Positions 51,650 to 62,867 of a stretch of 64,000 bases of DNA are shown here, piece by piece (position 1 is the first letter of the stretch; every line of letters begins with the position of its first letter). A program made the position numbers and the translations under genes. The stretch covers positions 135,647,826 through 135,711,825 of the forward strand of contig CM059187.1 of assembly GCA_030323885.1 (NCBI GenBank), in the 5' to 3' direction. Source of the stretch: Branchipolynoe longqiensis (Eukaryota > Annelida > Polychaeta > Phyllodocida > Polynoidae). The notes under the pieces were generated by a model, which saw only the letters and a list, made by a program, of their open reading frames with translations, ran no database searches and was not told where the DNA came from.

Positions 51650-52335
51650 TCCCCCTACTCATATCTTTAAACCACAGCGGTCACTTTTCACCAAACCCAA
51701 TAAAGTATGTAGCAACAGGTAGAGGAAATACACAGAATAAATAAAACCACAAAAAGATGGTGCCAATGGTTCTGATGTGTGTGGGGGGTGGGTAGGGTGG
51801 GGGGAGACGAAACCACCGGAAGAGAACGGTATATGTATGGAAGCGTCCCTTTAGGTGTGAGGCAGTATGGGTAAGGAGGGTGAGGGAGGGGGGGGGGGTG
51901 GGTGGGGTGGGGGGGGGAGTTAGGGGTTTAGTGGTACCTGACCCGTGACGGCAGTTGACACCTGCCCGCGAAGTCACGTCATAATCGCATCACTGGAGAC
52001 ATGGCCGTGACACCGTTGGAGACCGTCGTCATGGCGTGTCGTCACCCCGCCCGTAACGTCACTTGTTTTACCGGCGCGTGCTGCTATGTGGGCTGTCGGA
52101 CAGTCATGAAAGTTCACGGCCTGTCACAGGGTCCCACAGCACCACACTTGTAATAAACACACTGGTATCTGGACACAATCTGATATTATTATTCGGGAGC
52201 TCGATTCGGGAACTGCCCTTTTATGGTTAATTCTGGGGGGGGGGGGGGATTTAAACCACAAAATAAAACCTCACGTAGATACAACACTCTGGTAGTGATT
52301 TAGTACAGCTGTCTCCACTATTCCAAGTATTAACT
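51650..52335. other. no recognised gene; G runs
   Basis: G-rich patches at 51781-51800, 51888-51917 and 52225-52239. GTCACGTCA and AACGTCAC motifs near 51973 and 52057. Confidence 0.4.
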
Positions 52336-52339
52336 CGTT

Positions 52340-52685
52340 CTGATCCGCCTCTCCGCTCTCCCCCTCCCCTCCCCCCCCCCCCCCCCGTCTCTAGTCTCGA
52401 CTTCTTCTGCTTTCCCCTCTCCCTCTCCCTCTCCCTCTCCCTCCTCCTCTTCCCACTCTCCCTTCCCTTCCCCTCCCACTCCCCCTCCTCTCCTCTCCTC
52501 TCCCATCCTCCTCCTCTCCTCTCCGCTCCGCTCCGCTCCTCTCCTCTCGCTCTCCTCTCCTCTCCTCTCCTCTCCTCTCATCCTCTTCTCCTCTTCCGCT
52601 CCCTCCTCGCCTCTCCTCTCTCTCTCCTCTCCTATCATATCCTCCCCTCTCCTCTCCTACCATATTCTCCAACACCCCTTCCCAC
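52340..52685. repeat. CTCCTCTC polypyrimidine tract
   Basis: TCCTCTCC-type units with a C run at 52371-52386. Confidence 0.9.
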
Positions 52686-52884
52686 CCCCAGATCACGCTT
52701 AGTACCATTCCCCTTACAACTTTTATACAAGTTAGATACGCAAACATCGATATTCACATTGCACAGATACACTTATGTGCATTAATAGCATAATGTTTTG
52801 GTTTTTTTTTCATTTTTAAAAGTGTTTCTTCCCCCTTTCTGAAAACCACTCTAACATCTCGTGTGAGTGTCTTCCGGTGATTAA

Positions 52885-53000
52885 TACCCGAACCAATGAA
52901 AGTGCCGTGATTGTTTTAGCGGGCGTGGGGCGAGTGGGCGGGCGTGTGGCGAGTGGGCGGGCGTGGGGCGGGGCGGAGTTGTGGGTGATTCACAGAGGCC
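52885..53000 (+). promoter_or_regulatory. CCAAT box and GC-box cluster, possible promoter
   Basis: ACCAATGA at 52891 is followed by repeated GGGCGGGCGTG-type GC boxes (52920-52975), the last being GGGGCGGGGCGG. No matching first exon is evident downstream, so this may simply be a GC-rich minisatellite (unit about GTGGGCGGGCGTG). Confidence 0.25.
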
Positions 53001-53149
53001 CCGGTTCGTTATCCTACACGGTCATTACCCCGTGCACTGCCCGCCCAGCCCAGCGTACTGGACATGAAATGTTCAAATTTTGGCCCATTTCGCCTCGGGA
53101 AGCCCTTTGAGGGTTAGGAGTTCATGTAATCCATCAGGGCGGGTCGTCG

Positions 53150-53420
53150 GACGGCGGGAGGGTGGGGTGGGTGGGTGAGATCGGGGTTGGCGAGTACAAG
53201 TTTGTGTGTGGAGCGAGGAAGGCTTTATGAGTGCGGTGAAGCGGGGGGGGGGGGAGAAGGGAGAGGGGAGGTGGATGGGGGTCGGTCCGGCCGAAGGGAA
53301 AGGACGGTGAAGTAGGTGCGGGGGTGGGGGGAGGTGGAGGGGTTTGGCCGAAGGGGAAAGAGGGGGAGGGGGGGGGGTGATGGGTGTGGGGGTGGGGTGG
53401 TGTTTAGAGGGTTCATGTCG
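53150..53420. repeat. G-rich low-complexity region
   Basis: GGGGTG/GGAGG-rich, with G runs at 53245 and 53369. Confidence 0.8.
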
Positions 53421-53644
53421 TAAAGAGGCAGGGCACGGCTGTCATGACACCATGTATGACAGGTGCTTCGCACTGAATGATGTCAACTTCCCACCTGAGG
53501 CGGTGCGGTGCGTAGGTGTCTGAGTTCGTGGTGGGCAATGTGTGTGTGTGTGGGGGGGGGGGACTTTCATGTACACCCACTCGACCCCTGTCAGTAGTGT
53601 CACACCTCACTTCACCTTCGCGCTCTCCTCCCCATCTTCCCCTC

Positions 53645-54135
53645 CCTCCTATCCCTGTTACCCATCTCCCTAATCATGCCTCTGCCCTCTTACATATAGA
53701 TACATGTGTACCTACCTACCTACTTACCTTTACCGGGCGCGGTGGCCTAATCGGTAGAGTGTGGGCCTCACGTGTGGAAGGTCGGGAGTTTGGTTCCCGG
53801 TCGAGTCAAACCAATGACTTTAAAATTGGTACTTGTCACTTCCTAGCCTGGCGCTCGGCATTAATAGGATAGGGTAAGGACTGGTTAGCTCAGGGTCAGG
53901 ATAATGTGACTAAGTGGGTCGGGTATGGTGTGGTGGCCTGATTTCCCAGTGGGGAGCACTATAAAGTGCCATGAGTGTTCACTGTCACAAGTCGGGTACT
54001 CGTCCAGATATGCCTTAGATGTTGCTAGGATGTAACCTCCTCTATCTCTGTTACCCATGTTTAATCATGCTCTCTTACATATAGATACATGTGTACTACC
54101 TACTACTTACTTTACCGTGCGCGTGGCGTACGTAG
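53645..54135. repeat. tandem duplication of flank plus SINE start
   Basis: The flank ending TCTTACATATAGATACATGT and TTACCTTTACCGGGCGCGGT (53645-53755) recurs after the SINE at 54039-54130, with many single-base deletions in the second copy. The repeat step is about 394 bp. Confidence 0.75.
53731..54038 (+). repeat. SINE-1 with many single-base deletions
   Basis: A normal head and front half, but after 53905 at least eight one- to three-base deletions relative to other copies (for example AGCACTATAAAGTGCCATGA). Confidence 0.8.
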
Positions 54136-54425
54136 GTGTGTACGTGTGGATAGGTGATAGGTATGGATCCTGGTCAGTGGACCCATTGAGGTTTTGGTAT
54201 TTTTCATTTCACAAGTGGTCATCGCTGGTTCATTAAAGGTGTGGTATGGGCTGTCCTGTCAGTGGGAAAGTGCATATAAATTATCCCTTGGTGCTTCTCG
54301 GTGAGTTGCCATGTGGCGGCAGCAGTCCTTAAAGATATGTTCAGAATGAGCATGTTTGACGTCCAATAGCCGGTGATAAAAATCAAGGTGCTCTCGAGGT
54401 GTCGTAAAATAAAACAAAACTTTTG
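54136..54425. other. no recognised feature
   Basis: Unique-looking sequence before the ATAC array. Confidence 0.5.
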
Positions 54426-54429
54426 ACAT

Positions 54430-55000
54430 ACATATGTATACATAATATATATATATACCTACACAGAAACATATACATGCAGACACATGCACGCACACAT
54501 CTACACATATACATACATACATACATACATACATACACACACATACACATACATCCGTACATACATACATACACACATACATACATACGAACATACATAC
54601 ATACATACATACATACATACATACGTACATCCATGCATGCATGCATGCATGCATACATACATACAGACAGACATACACAGAAACAGACACAGACACATAC
54701 ATACACACACATACATACATCCATCCATCCATCCATACATACATACATACATACATACATACATACTTACATACATAATACATAACATACATACATACAT
54801 ACAGACACAGAAACAGACACAGAAACAGACACACATACATACACACGTACATACATACATACATACATACATACATACTTCCATCCATCCATCCATCCAT
54901 CCATCCATACATACATACATACATACATACATACATACATACATACATACATACATACATACATACATACATACATACATACATACATACACACACATGC
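54430..55000. repeat. (ATAC)n array with ATCC, ATGC and ACAG blocks
   Basis: Tetranucleotide array with variant blocks (GCAT at 54632-54653, ATCC at 54718-54737 and 54880-54907). All frames on both strands are open and spurious. Confidence 0.95.
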
Positions 55001-55002
55001 CC

Positions 55003-55041
55003 GTTTCTGACCTTGGATGTTGCCAGGAAGTAAAACTCCAA
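55003..55041 (+). repeat. SINE-1 tail fragment (39 bp)
   Basis: TGACCTTGGATGTTGCCAGG and AAGTAAAACTCCAAC at the end of the ATAC array. Confidence 0.7.
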
Positions 55042-55570
55042 CATACACACACACACACACACACCGGAGTGCCGCTACATGAGTGCGACATGCCGAACGT
55101 GATTCCGACTGGGTCAGTCATGTTTAATCCCCGGCACACCGGGGAGGACCATCTCCACGCACTCACACCGTGCCAACTCAACCGTGAACACCCGCCCCAC
55201 TCACCCCACCCGCTACGCAGAGTGTGTATGCAGTTTAAAATGTCGCCTGTCTCACCTTGAGACACCCTCATTCCACCCCCACCCCCACCCCTCCACCCCT
55301 ATCACACACACACGATGGTGGCCAACACTGGAAAATGAAAAACCAGAAAATCTTAAGGAATGTTATATTGGCAGGTGGGGGGGGGGGGGAGTCTGTGGGT
55401 ATTCCCCCAGAAAAATGTTAAAATCTTAGATGCTCTGTTGTGCATTTTGGAAACAATAATCTGTAAGTTTGATATAATATTACTAAATGAAAAACCGGAA
55501 GATTGGCGTAAGGTGATGATGGGGACTTAAAATATTGTACACCTTACGGCGAAACTGTAAGGTTTGGTGA
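55042..55570. other. no recognised gene
   Basis: CA run at 55045-55062, CCCCA repeats at 55274-55292, G run 55377-55390; otherwise unremarkable. Confidence 0.45.
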
Positions 55571-56307
<737 letters not shown>

Positions 56308-56368
56308 CTTACCTTGGTACTACGCCTCTGGCTACTCGTAGCCCAGGGAGAAGGAAGCACATTATATG
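56308..56368 (+). repeat. extra DIRS terminal-repeat fragment
   Basis: TACCTTGGTACTACGCCTCT and CCAGGGAGAAGGAAGCACAT match the DIRS left terminus at 56460-56520 with about a dozen changes. Separated from it by GT and AT repeats (56373-56446). Confidence 0.8.
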
Positions 56369-56372
56369 TGTG

Positions 56373-56386
56373 TGTGTGTGTGTGTG

Positions 56387-56445
<59 letters not shown>

Positions 56446-56446
56446 T
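56373..56446. repeat. (GT)n and (AT)n microsatellite
   Basis: GT 56369-56387 and AT to 56440, between two DIRS terminal-repeat copies. Confidence 0.95.
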
Positions 56447-56459
56447 ATATAACTATATA

Positions 56460-56532
56460 TTTTACCTCGGTATGCCGCCTCTGGCTAGCCGTAGGCTAGG
56501 GAGAAGGAAGCACATCCGGGTCCAGCAATTAG
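56460..56532 (+). repeat. DIRS left inverted terminal repeat
   Basis: Starts TTTTACCTCGGTATGCC and includes AGGGAGAAGGAAGCACATCC and GGGTCCAGCAATT. A hairpin AACTCACAA...TTGTGAGTT follows at 56541-56569. Confidence 0.88.
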
Positions 56533-56569
56533 CATAAGTAACTCACAACGGGAGGACGTTTGTGAGTTG

Positions 56570-57191
56570 CTCCACAGGATTTATCTACTACTACTGCTTT
56601 TATCCAAAAGTAAGTACTGTTTTCTTCGATAACTTTGTTTATCATGCTCTATAGCATCTTTTTATGAAAGTTCAGAACTTTCTTCAGTCCTGTTTGGACT
56701 TTGTACGTTTTTTAACTTACGGATAGAACATTGCGTGCCGCTGGCACAAACGAAACCGATACTGAGTTCTATCGACACCTGTTTTTCAGACAGGGAGAAA
56801 TGGCAACCCGAGTTGCTCATTTCCTAAGAAAAGTCTCCCGGATCCTAATAGAGGATGATGTTGGGGATGCTTCTGGGTGTTTTTTATAAACACCCCTGAC
56901 CGGTTTAAGGCGAACCTCCGAGTTTCGTAATATTTTCTCCAACTTGTTGGCGCTGTAGCCACAGGTGGGAGAAGTGTACGGAACAGAGAGAGGGGCCGAT
57001 CTCACGATCGATGCCCTCCGTTTGGTTGGTTTCGTTACCACACACCTACGGCAAATTTAGCTTCACGCCTGTACTGACACGTTGCAAAACACGTTCTCTG
57101 TACCATGTTCCTCAACCCAGTTTACTGGCTTACACTTGTGTAGTTGAGATGATTCCGGGTTAGTAACGCTTTGGTTTCGTTACAGTTCCCG
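56570..57191 (+). promoter_or_regulatory. DIRS 5' untranslated leader
   Basis: 620 bp between the left terminal repeat and the gag start, without a sizeable plus-strand frame. It should contain the promoter and leader. No TATA box in a convincing position can be named. Confidence 0.5.
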
Positions 57192-58520
57192 ATGGCCACT
57201 CGCCGGAATAAGCCGCCCGCTGCAGCGGTGGGTGTCCCTCCTACGGTTTACGATTCGTCTCCACCGGCTACGGCTCCGCCGTCCCCACATCCTGGGGCTC
57301 ATGCCTCGGATCAAGACAGTGATCACGCCCCTCAACCAGTGGGGTGGGAGGCGAAAATGGCGGAGATGATGGAGGAGAAGATGCGCCTTTTCCAGGCGCA
57401 GACCTTTCCAGATCCTTCCCAAATCCCTGATGAGGATTGGGAAGACTTTTCTGAGGACGAAGAGGACACGCTTTCGGCACCTGAGGTTCCGAAACCGAAA
57501 GCGCGGGGCAAGAAACGCCGCCCAGTGAGCAGTTCTGGTGACGAGTTCACAAAGAAAGCGAACTCTAAGCGCTCCAAAAAGTCCAAAAAGAAGAAGAAGA
57601 AGAAGAAGAAGGACTCCTCTTCAGACTCGTCGTCCGACTCTTCTTCCACCGAGTCGGATTCCGACACGGAACGAGCGGGAGTCTACGCCAAAATAGGCGT
57701 TAAAGCTGGCAAGAAGATTGTCAAAAAGAAAGCTCAGAAAGTGCGCACCACTACCATGATGCGCAAAACGGTGAATGGCCATTTCACTACGTTTAAACCG
57801 ATCGAAGTCATCAACAAGTTGACTGAGCAGATTTCAGGAGTTAAGGGCATTCCTGCTTCGGTTTCCAAAGAGATGGATTCCGGCATTCATCTTTCCGACG
57901 AACGCCGTCGTTATGAAACTTCCCTCTGCCTGATCCATAAGGCAGTTTTGGGTGCCTTGACGTCTGTTATCCCTGTGGCTAACAGGATGCAGACAGAGAA
58001 CAAGTTCTCGTCTTTGGCGCGGGTTATGGACCGGGGCATAGCTTTGTTAGCAGCCGCTAGTAACTACATGACCCATCGGAGATTTGAAAACGTTTTCAAA
58101 TCGGTCACCACAGATGCCGGAAAAGAGGTTGCCCGCTCTAACAAGGTAACGGACCATGATGGTAAGGAATACACCGTGTATTCCGGACCTACCCCTATCA
58201 AGAGCAAACCGCTTGATAAATCCAAGATGTTTGGGGGTCAGCTAGCTTACCTGTACAAACAGGTAGAGGTCGACTACAAGAGTGCTAAAAACACTGAAGC
58301 AAAGAGTCGTCGCTTCCAAAACCCAGCAGGGTTCAGAAAGTCTAGGACGGATTTTCGATTCCGCAGAGGAGGAAGGCCGTTCAGGGGCGGACCGTCCTTC
58401 CAGTTCAACCAGCGAGGAAGGGGCCGAGGCGACAGGCCGGCCTCAAACTGGAACGACAACCGCGGCTACAAGAGGGATTTCGTTCCCAAGCCCCAGTTCC
58501 CGAAACAAGGGAACAAGTAG
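57192..58520 (+). CDS. gag: DIRS Gag-like protein
   Basis: A 442-aa protein starting at the ATG in TTCCCGATGGCC. The in-frame TTG 21 bp upstream is not a credible start. It is probably the structural RNA-binding protein of the DIRS particle. N-terminal Pro/Ala-rich stretch; acidic patch (DEDWEDFSEDEED, about residues 78-90); then a Lys run and a Ser/Asp block (KKDSSSDSSSDSSS, about 135-150) that looks like a nuclear-localisation and phosphorylation region. The conserved core is RRYETSLCLIHKAV to PVANRMQTENKF and THRRFENVFKS (about 240-310). The C-terminus is Arg/Gly-rich (FRRGGRPFRGG, RGRGRGDRP), a likely nucleic-acid-binding tail in place of zinc knuckles. The frame is intact. The core is shared with the decayed gag at 63.5 kb. 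Confidence 0.85.
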   Translation: MATRRNKPPAAAVGVPPTVYDSSPPATAPPSPHPGAHASDQDSDHAPQPVGWEAKMAEMMEEKMRLFQAQTFPDPSQIPDEDWEDFSEDEEDTLSAPEVPKPKARGKKRRPVSSSGDEFTKKANSKRSKKSKKKKKKKKKDSSSDSSSDSSSTESDSDTERAGVYAKIGVKAGKKIVKKKAQKVRTTTMMRKTVNGHFTTFKPIEVINKLTEQISGVKGIPASVSKEMDSGIHLSDERRRYETSLCLIHKAVLGALTSVIPVANRMQTENKFSSLARVMDRGIALLAAASNYMTHRRFENVFKSVTTDAGKEVARSNKVTDHDGKEYTVYSGPTPIKSKPLDKSKMFGGQLAYLYKQVEVDYKSAKNTEAKSRRFQNPAGFRKSRTDFRFRRGGRPFRGGPSFQFNQRGRGRGDRPASNWNDNRGYKRDFVPKPQFPKQGNK

Positions 58521-58558
58521 AGATTTCCACACAAACAGTGCAGCCTCCTGACCCTACA

Positions 58559-60447
58559 ATGGTCACGGAGGAAACTCAAACTGAAGTAAGCCTTTTTCAA
58601 GCAGGGAATGTTTCTAATTGTTTACATCAATGGCAACAGTTAACCACTAATCCAGAGGTCCTGAATATTGTTAAAGGCATTCACATCCCTTTCACACAAT
58701 TGCCTATACAAAAGAGAGCGCCTTTTCCGTATCAGTTTAATTCACTAGAAAAATCTCAGCTAGATCACCAGGTTCTACTGTTTGAGTCTAAGGGCATTGT
58801 CAACAGAGTTGAACATACTGAAGGGGAATATATTTCCAATATCTTCTCTACTCCTAAACCTGATGGTTCAATCCGAATGATTTTAGATTTAACTCAGTTG
58901 AATGAAATCATTGAATACAAACATTTCAAAATGTTTTCTTTAGAAACAGCTCGTGATTTAATTACCCCAGGGTGTTGGCTAGCGAGTGTTGATTTAAGGG
59001 ATGCGTACTACACCGTTCCTATTCACCAGACAGATCGGAAATACCTACGTTTTCTCTGGAATGGCCAACTTTTTGAATTTACATGTTTACCTAATGGTTT
59101 GGCCTGCGCACCGCGTCTGTTTACTAAGTTGTTGAAACCAATTTTTTCACACATGGCAAAATTGGGGCATTGTATGTTTCCATACATAGATGATTCTTTT
59201 ATTATGGGCCAATCTTTCACGCAATGTGAACTCGCTGTTAAAGATTTATGCAAAATTTTCACCAAATTGGGTTTCTTCATACATAACAAGAAATCAGTTT
59301 TTTCTCCTACTCAGGAGCTTAAGTGTCTCGGGTTCATTCTGAACACCACGGCTATGACCGTTTCGCTTACACGCCAAAAGAAAGATAAGCTTTACCGCAC
59401 AGCGATACAGCTGTTAGACACTTCTAGGCCAAAGATTAGACAGGTCGCGGTCCTTATCGGGGTCATGGTTTCGTATAGTCCAGCTATTCTATACGGAGCG
59501 GCACACATAAAATCCCTCGAAATTGATAAAAATTTGGCGCTGGCCCGCGCAAAGGGAAACTTTGAAAAGACCATGTTTATTTCGGAGAACGGCCTAGCCG
59601 ACATTGATTGGTGGCTAAACCACTTTGACCATTCCCCCAATCCCATTAGAATGGGAGAGCCTGACACTACCGTTACCACTGACGCGTCTCTCCAAGGTGG
59701 GGAGCACATCAAAATGATGTAGCAACGGGAGGAAGATGGCTAGAATCGGAACTCCCCGATCATATTAACGTTCTAGAACTAAGGGCCATTTACTTGGGAT
59801 TAACCAGTCTAGTAAAAATACCCAAAAATAATGTACGTATCCTCACGGATAACACCACAGCTATGGCTTATGTCAGAAATATGGGAGGTACAAAATCGAT
59901 TAAATGTAATGCAATGGCACTTCTCATTTGGAACTGGGCTCAAACCTTTGATGTCTGGTTAACTGTTAATCACATTCCAGGCACACAAAATTGTCTAGCT
60001 GACAAGATGAGTCGCCAGTTCCATGATCACTTAGAGTGGTCACTTAATCCATCCATTTTCAAACACATTTGTCACACATGGGGTTCACCTCAGATCGATT
60101 TGTTCGCTTCGCGTAATAACTTTAAAATTCCAAAATATGTTTCGTGGCACCCGGAACCCAATGCTTGGCACATTGATGCCTTCTCCCTAAAGTGGCGACA
60201 TCATTTCTTTTACATTTTCCCCCCCTTTACTATCATTAGCAAAGTCGCCAGAAAGATTCAAATGGAGGGGACACACGCCATACTCATCGTCCCCGAGTGG
60301 CACACGCAACCGTGGCTACCGACGTTACTAGCCACAGCCAAAAGCAGCCTTCGCTTCCCAAGATTCCGAGGAAACCTCAAACATCAGGGACCACTAGAAC
60401 GCCACGGAAACGTGTCGACAACTCCGTTAGTGGCATTCCTTTTTTAA
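58559..60447 (+). pseudogene. pol: DIRS reverse transcriptase-RNase H, one frameshift
   Basis: Starts at an ATG 38 bp after the gag stop in another frame. RT motifs are clear: IRMILDLTQLNE, ASVDLRDAYYTVPI (catalytic Asp about residue 143), LPNGLACAPRLF and the YIDDSF box (about 209). RNase H starts at TTDASLQG (about 373). A one-base loss in the G-rich CCAAGGTGGGG at about 59694 sends the frame to a stop at 59720-59722. The remaining RNase H (LELRAIYLGL, ILTDNTTAMAYV, HIPGTQNCLADKMSR) and the DIRS-specific tail (QIDLFASRNN, SWHPEPNAWHIDAFS, WLPTLL) continue in the next frame to 60447. Function by family: copies element RNA and removes the RNA strand. The lesion may be real or an assembly error. 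Confidence 0.85.
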
Positions 60448-61405
60448 ATAAATATTTAGAACAGTTTGGCTTAGACAAAATTACACAACAGCGTTTGGTT
60501 GATGATGCGTGGAGAAAAGGAACGGTGAAAATGTATACTACGTATTTAAAGAAATGGGGTATTTATTGCCTGCTTAAGAAAGTCAAGCCAATGACTCCCA
60601 CAGTATCCCAGGTAGGACTCTTCCTACGTTACCTAGAGGACGAAGGCCTAGGATATGGCGCTATTAACGCTGCCAGATGTGCTCTGTCGATAATGCTACC
60701 GCGGGTTAATGGACAAACAATGGGTAAACACCATGTTATTTGTTGGATCATACGATCAATTTATCAGAGGAATCCGCCTAAACCCAAATATAATAGGTTT
60801 TGGGATGTTTCTCTAGTGTTCAACCTCTTCAAGAAATGGCCAGAAAATAATTTCTGGACGTTAAACTTTTAGGTTTCGAAGTCGCAGTTTTGCTTCTCCT
60901 GGTCACTGGACACAGAGGCCAAACTATAGTTGCCCTGTCGCTGAATGGTCTAGAAATTGACAGTAAAGAGGCCACGTTTGATTTATCAACTTTATTAAAA
61001 TCAAACCGATTAGGTGACCCCCTTTCTACGATAGGGGTGTCCAGTTTCACTCAGGATCGCAAGTTATGTGTCGTATCTGCGATACGAAATTATATATCCA
61101 AGACAAGATTAATAAGAAACTCAAGACAGCTATTGGTCAGCTTTATTAAGCCACACAAGGCCATTTCCAGGGATACCCTCGCCCGATGGACAATGAATGT
61201 GTTAAAACTGGCGGGAGTAAATACAGACAGGTACTCATCGCACTCTACACGTGGTGCAATGGTGTCCAAGGCAAGATTGCTAGGCATCTCCGTTAAACGG
61301 ATCCTAGCTCACGCAGGATGGAAAACCGCTACTTCGTTTGCTAGACATTACCACAAACGACTAGAGAAGCCTCAGCCGATAGCGCACAGGCTACTCACCA
61401 ACTGA
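60297..61405 (+). pseudogene. DIRS tyrosine recombinase, one frameshift
   Basis: Overlaps the end of the RT-RNase H frame by about 150 bp, as in other DIRS elements. The N-terminal SAM-like part (FLNKYLEQFGL, AWRKGTVKMYTTYLKKW, LFLRYLEDEGLGYGAINAAR) runs to 60872, where a one-base loss near TTAAACTTTTAG (about 60860) brings a stop. The catalytic part follows in the next frame from about 60865 to the TGA at 61403-61405. All four catalytic residues are there: Arg in TGHRGQ (about 60914), His and Arg in SSHSTRGAM (61241-61252) and the nucleophile Tyr in ARHYHKR (61349-61351). It would join the circular cDNA to the genome. It may start by frameshift or internal initiation, since no good ATG lies at the frame's opening. 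Confidence 0.87.
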
Positions 61406-61547
61406 AAGAGAGAGGTAAGAAAAACATTGGTTTTTCCTCTTTTTTGCCATACAAATCGCTTTTCCATTGTTGCATACATAAGACATAATCACTAAAGAAT
61501 AATAACAAAACAAGAATATCAGGATAAAAATTATTTTACGTAAAGGT

Positions 61548-61681
61548 CTCCCTAGCCTGCGGCTAGACAGAGGCGGCATACCGAGGTAAAATAGATTAGT
61601 TAGACGAATCTTACCTGGGTATAGATGATGGATAACTATTGTTTTACCGAGGTAGAAGCCTCGGTTAGACGTGGGCGAGGG
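61548..61681 (+). repeat. DIRS internal complementary region
   Basis: Two joined halves: 61548-61592 is the reverse complement of the left terminus (CTCCCTAGCCTGCGGCTAGA), and 61593-61681 that of the right terminus (AGATTAGTTAGACGAATC, TAGAAGCCTCGGTTAGACG). Confidence 0.88.
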
Positions 61682-61790
61682 CCCACCCACCACGCCCTGC
61701 CACGTCTAGTCAATCACTCAATTTAGCATGAGGTCACTTGACCTTAGTTTGTTTTTTAGAATCATTTTTATCCTGAATTAGTAGGTAAAG

Positions 61791-61905
61791 ATTGCTGGAC
61801 CCGGATGTGCTTCCTTCTCCCTCGCCCACGTCTAACCGAGGCTTCTACCTCGGTAAAACAATAGTTATCCATCACTAACCCAGGTAAGATTCGTCTAACT
61901 AATCT
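61791..61905 (+). repeat. DIRS right inverted terminal repeat
   Basis: ATTGCTGGACCCGGATGTGC (complement of left part B), then CCCTCGCCCACGTCTAACCG to AACTAATCT. The outer half has diverged from the outer left half, as the two-part internal complementary region predicts. Confidence 0.88.
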
Positions 61906-62198
61906 ATATATAATGATCTAGGAGTGGGAAAACACTGTCAATGTGCAGCGCAGGCCTGCTTGGAATTACTGCATGCACACCATTATTTCTTACCAAGTCC
62001 TACTTAGTCGCATATAAACATATGTATATTATATTTCACCTCATCCCTAGCCTCCTGCCTAATTATAGCGCAAGGAGATGTAGCACTTCCTCTCGACCAA
62101 TTTGCGTTTCCAACTCACCGAGTACGGTCGCAGGAAAGGTGAGCAGCGAGCTTTCTTTACTCAAACTCTCTTTTCCCTTATGCTTTTGGGTTTCTTCT
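61906..62198. other. no recognised feature
   Basis: Unique-looking sequence between the DIRS element and a CAAT-tailed repeat. Confidence 0.5.
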
Positions 62199-62262
62199 GG
62201 CAAATAATATGGCCTATGCTACCGACACGGCATAAAGAAACCACCAATCAATCAAGCAATCG
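62199..62262 (+). repeat. CAAT-tailed retroelement 3' end (copy 3)
   Basis: ATATGGCCTATGCTACCGAC, CACGGCATAAAGAAACCACC and an AATCAATCAAGC tail. Confidence 0.75.
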
Positions 62263-62860
62263 GCAAGTAAAACCCTAATTCCATGAGGGTTAACCAGAGG
62301 TAGTTATTTCATTAATAACTACTCACATTTACACCATATGTATCGTTCAAATAGCCGGGGGTACGGTCACTGCCGGTGTTGTTGGTCCAAGGCACTGCCA
62401 CGCCAGCCTACGGGTGGACACTACGACAAAAGACCAGGTGCCGGTAGGCGCCAGTCCCTCGAGGGGTGGTCTATTACATGCCAATTACTAAGTTAATATG
62501 GTTTAACTTCTATTATAGAACTCTTGGCCTATATATATATAAGTTTGGGTAGTAAAAACTACATTGGCAACCAAGCTCAAGAGGGATAGGCTCCTCAGCA
62601 CAGTTATGCAGAGACTCTGCGTGCATTGGTGCAAATAAAGCAGTAGATAAAACAAATTAATTTATTTGACAACGTCATGTTGAATAATATTATCATTAAT
62701 TCTTAAACGTACCATGCTAGTAAAATTAGTTTCTAATTATATTAAAGTTACATGCATTACAGCAAATGGGTAATAGAAGTTGCTGTCATATAATTGCATA
62801 TGGCAACAAACACAGCAGTGAAGACCGGTTGCAAAACCACTGGCAGTCCAGCACTCAGGC
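62263..62860. other. no gene; possible 5' leader of the next DIRS element
   Basis: Unrecognised sequence including CGGGGGTACGGTCACTGCC. By position it could hold the terminal repeat and leader of the second DIRS element, but no match to the first element's termini is visible. Confidence 0.35.
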
Positions 62861-62867
62861 GAGGAGC

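Larger units (their letters stand above)
56460..61905 (+). mobile_element. DIRS-type tyrosine-recombinase retrotransposon, nearly intact
   Basis: About 5.4 kb with the DIRS gene order gag, RT-RNase H and tyrosine recombinase, all on the plus strand. The terminal structure is diagnostic. The left end is A (56460-56503) plus B (56504-56532). The right side is A' (61548-61592, complement of A), C (61593-61681), then B' (61791-61821, complement of B) and C' (61820-61905, complement of C). A'-C is therefore the internal complementary region matching both outer ends, as expected for replication through a circle. Such elements leave no target duplication and none is seen. Two single-base frameshifts are the only lesions I see in the genes. 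Confidence 0.92.

Noticed and set aside
54259..55271. 250-267-codon frames on both strands
   Set aside because: The ATAC array is open everywhere; flanking residues come from SINE or unique sequence without homology.
57180..57667. Minus-strand frames opposite DIRS gag
   Set aside because: Shadows of the gag codons, including a poly-Phe run opposite the Lys run.
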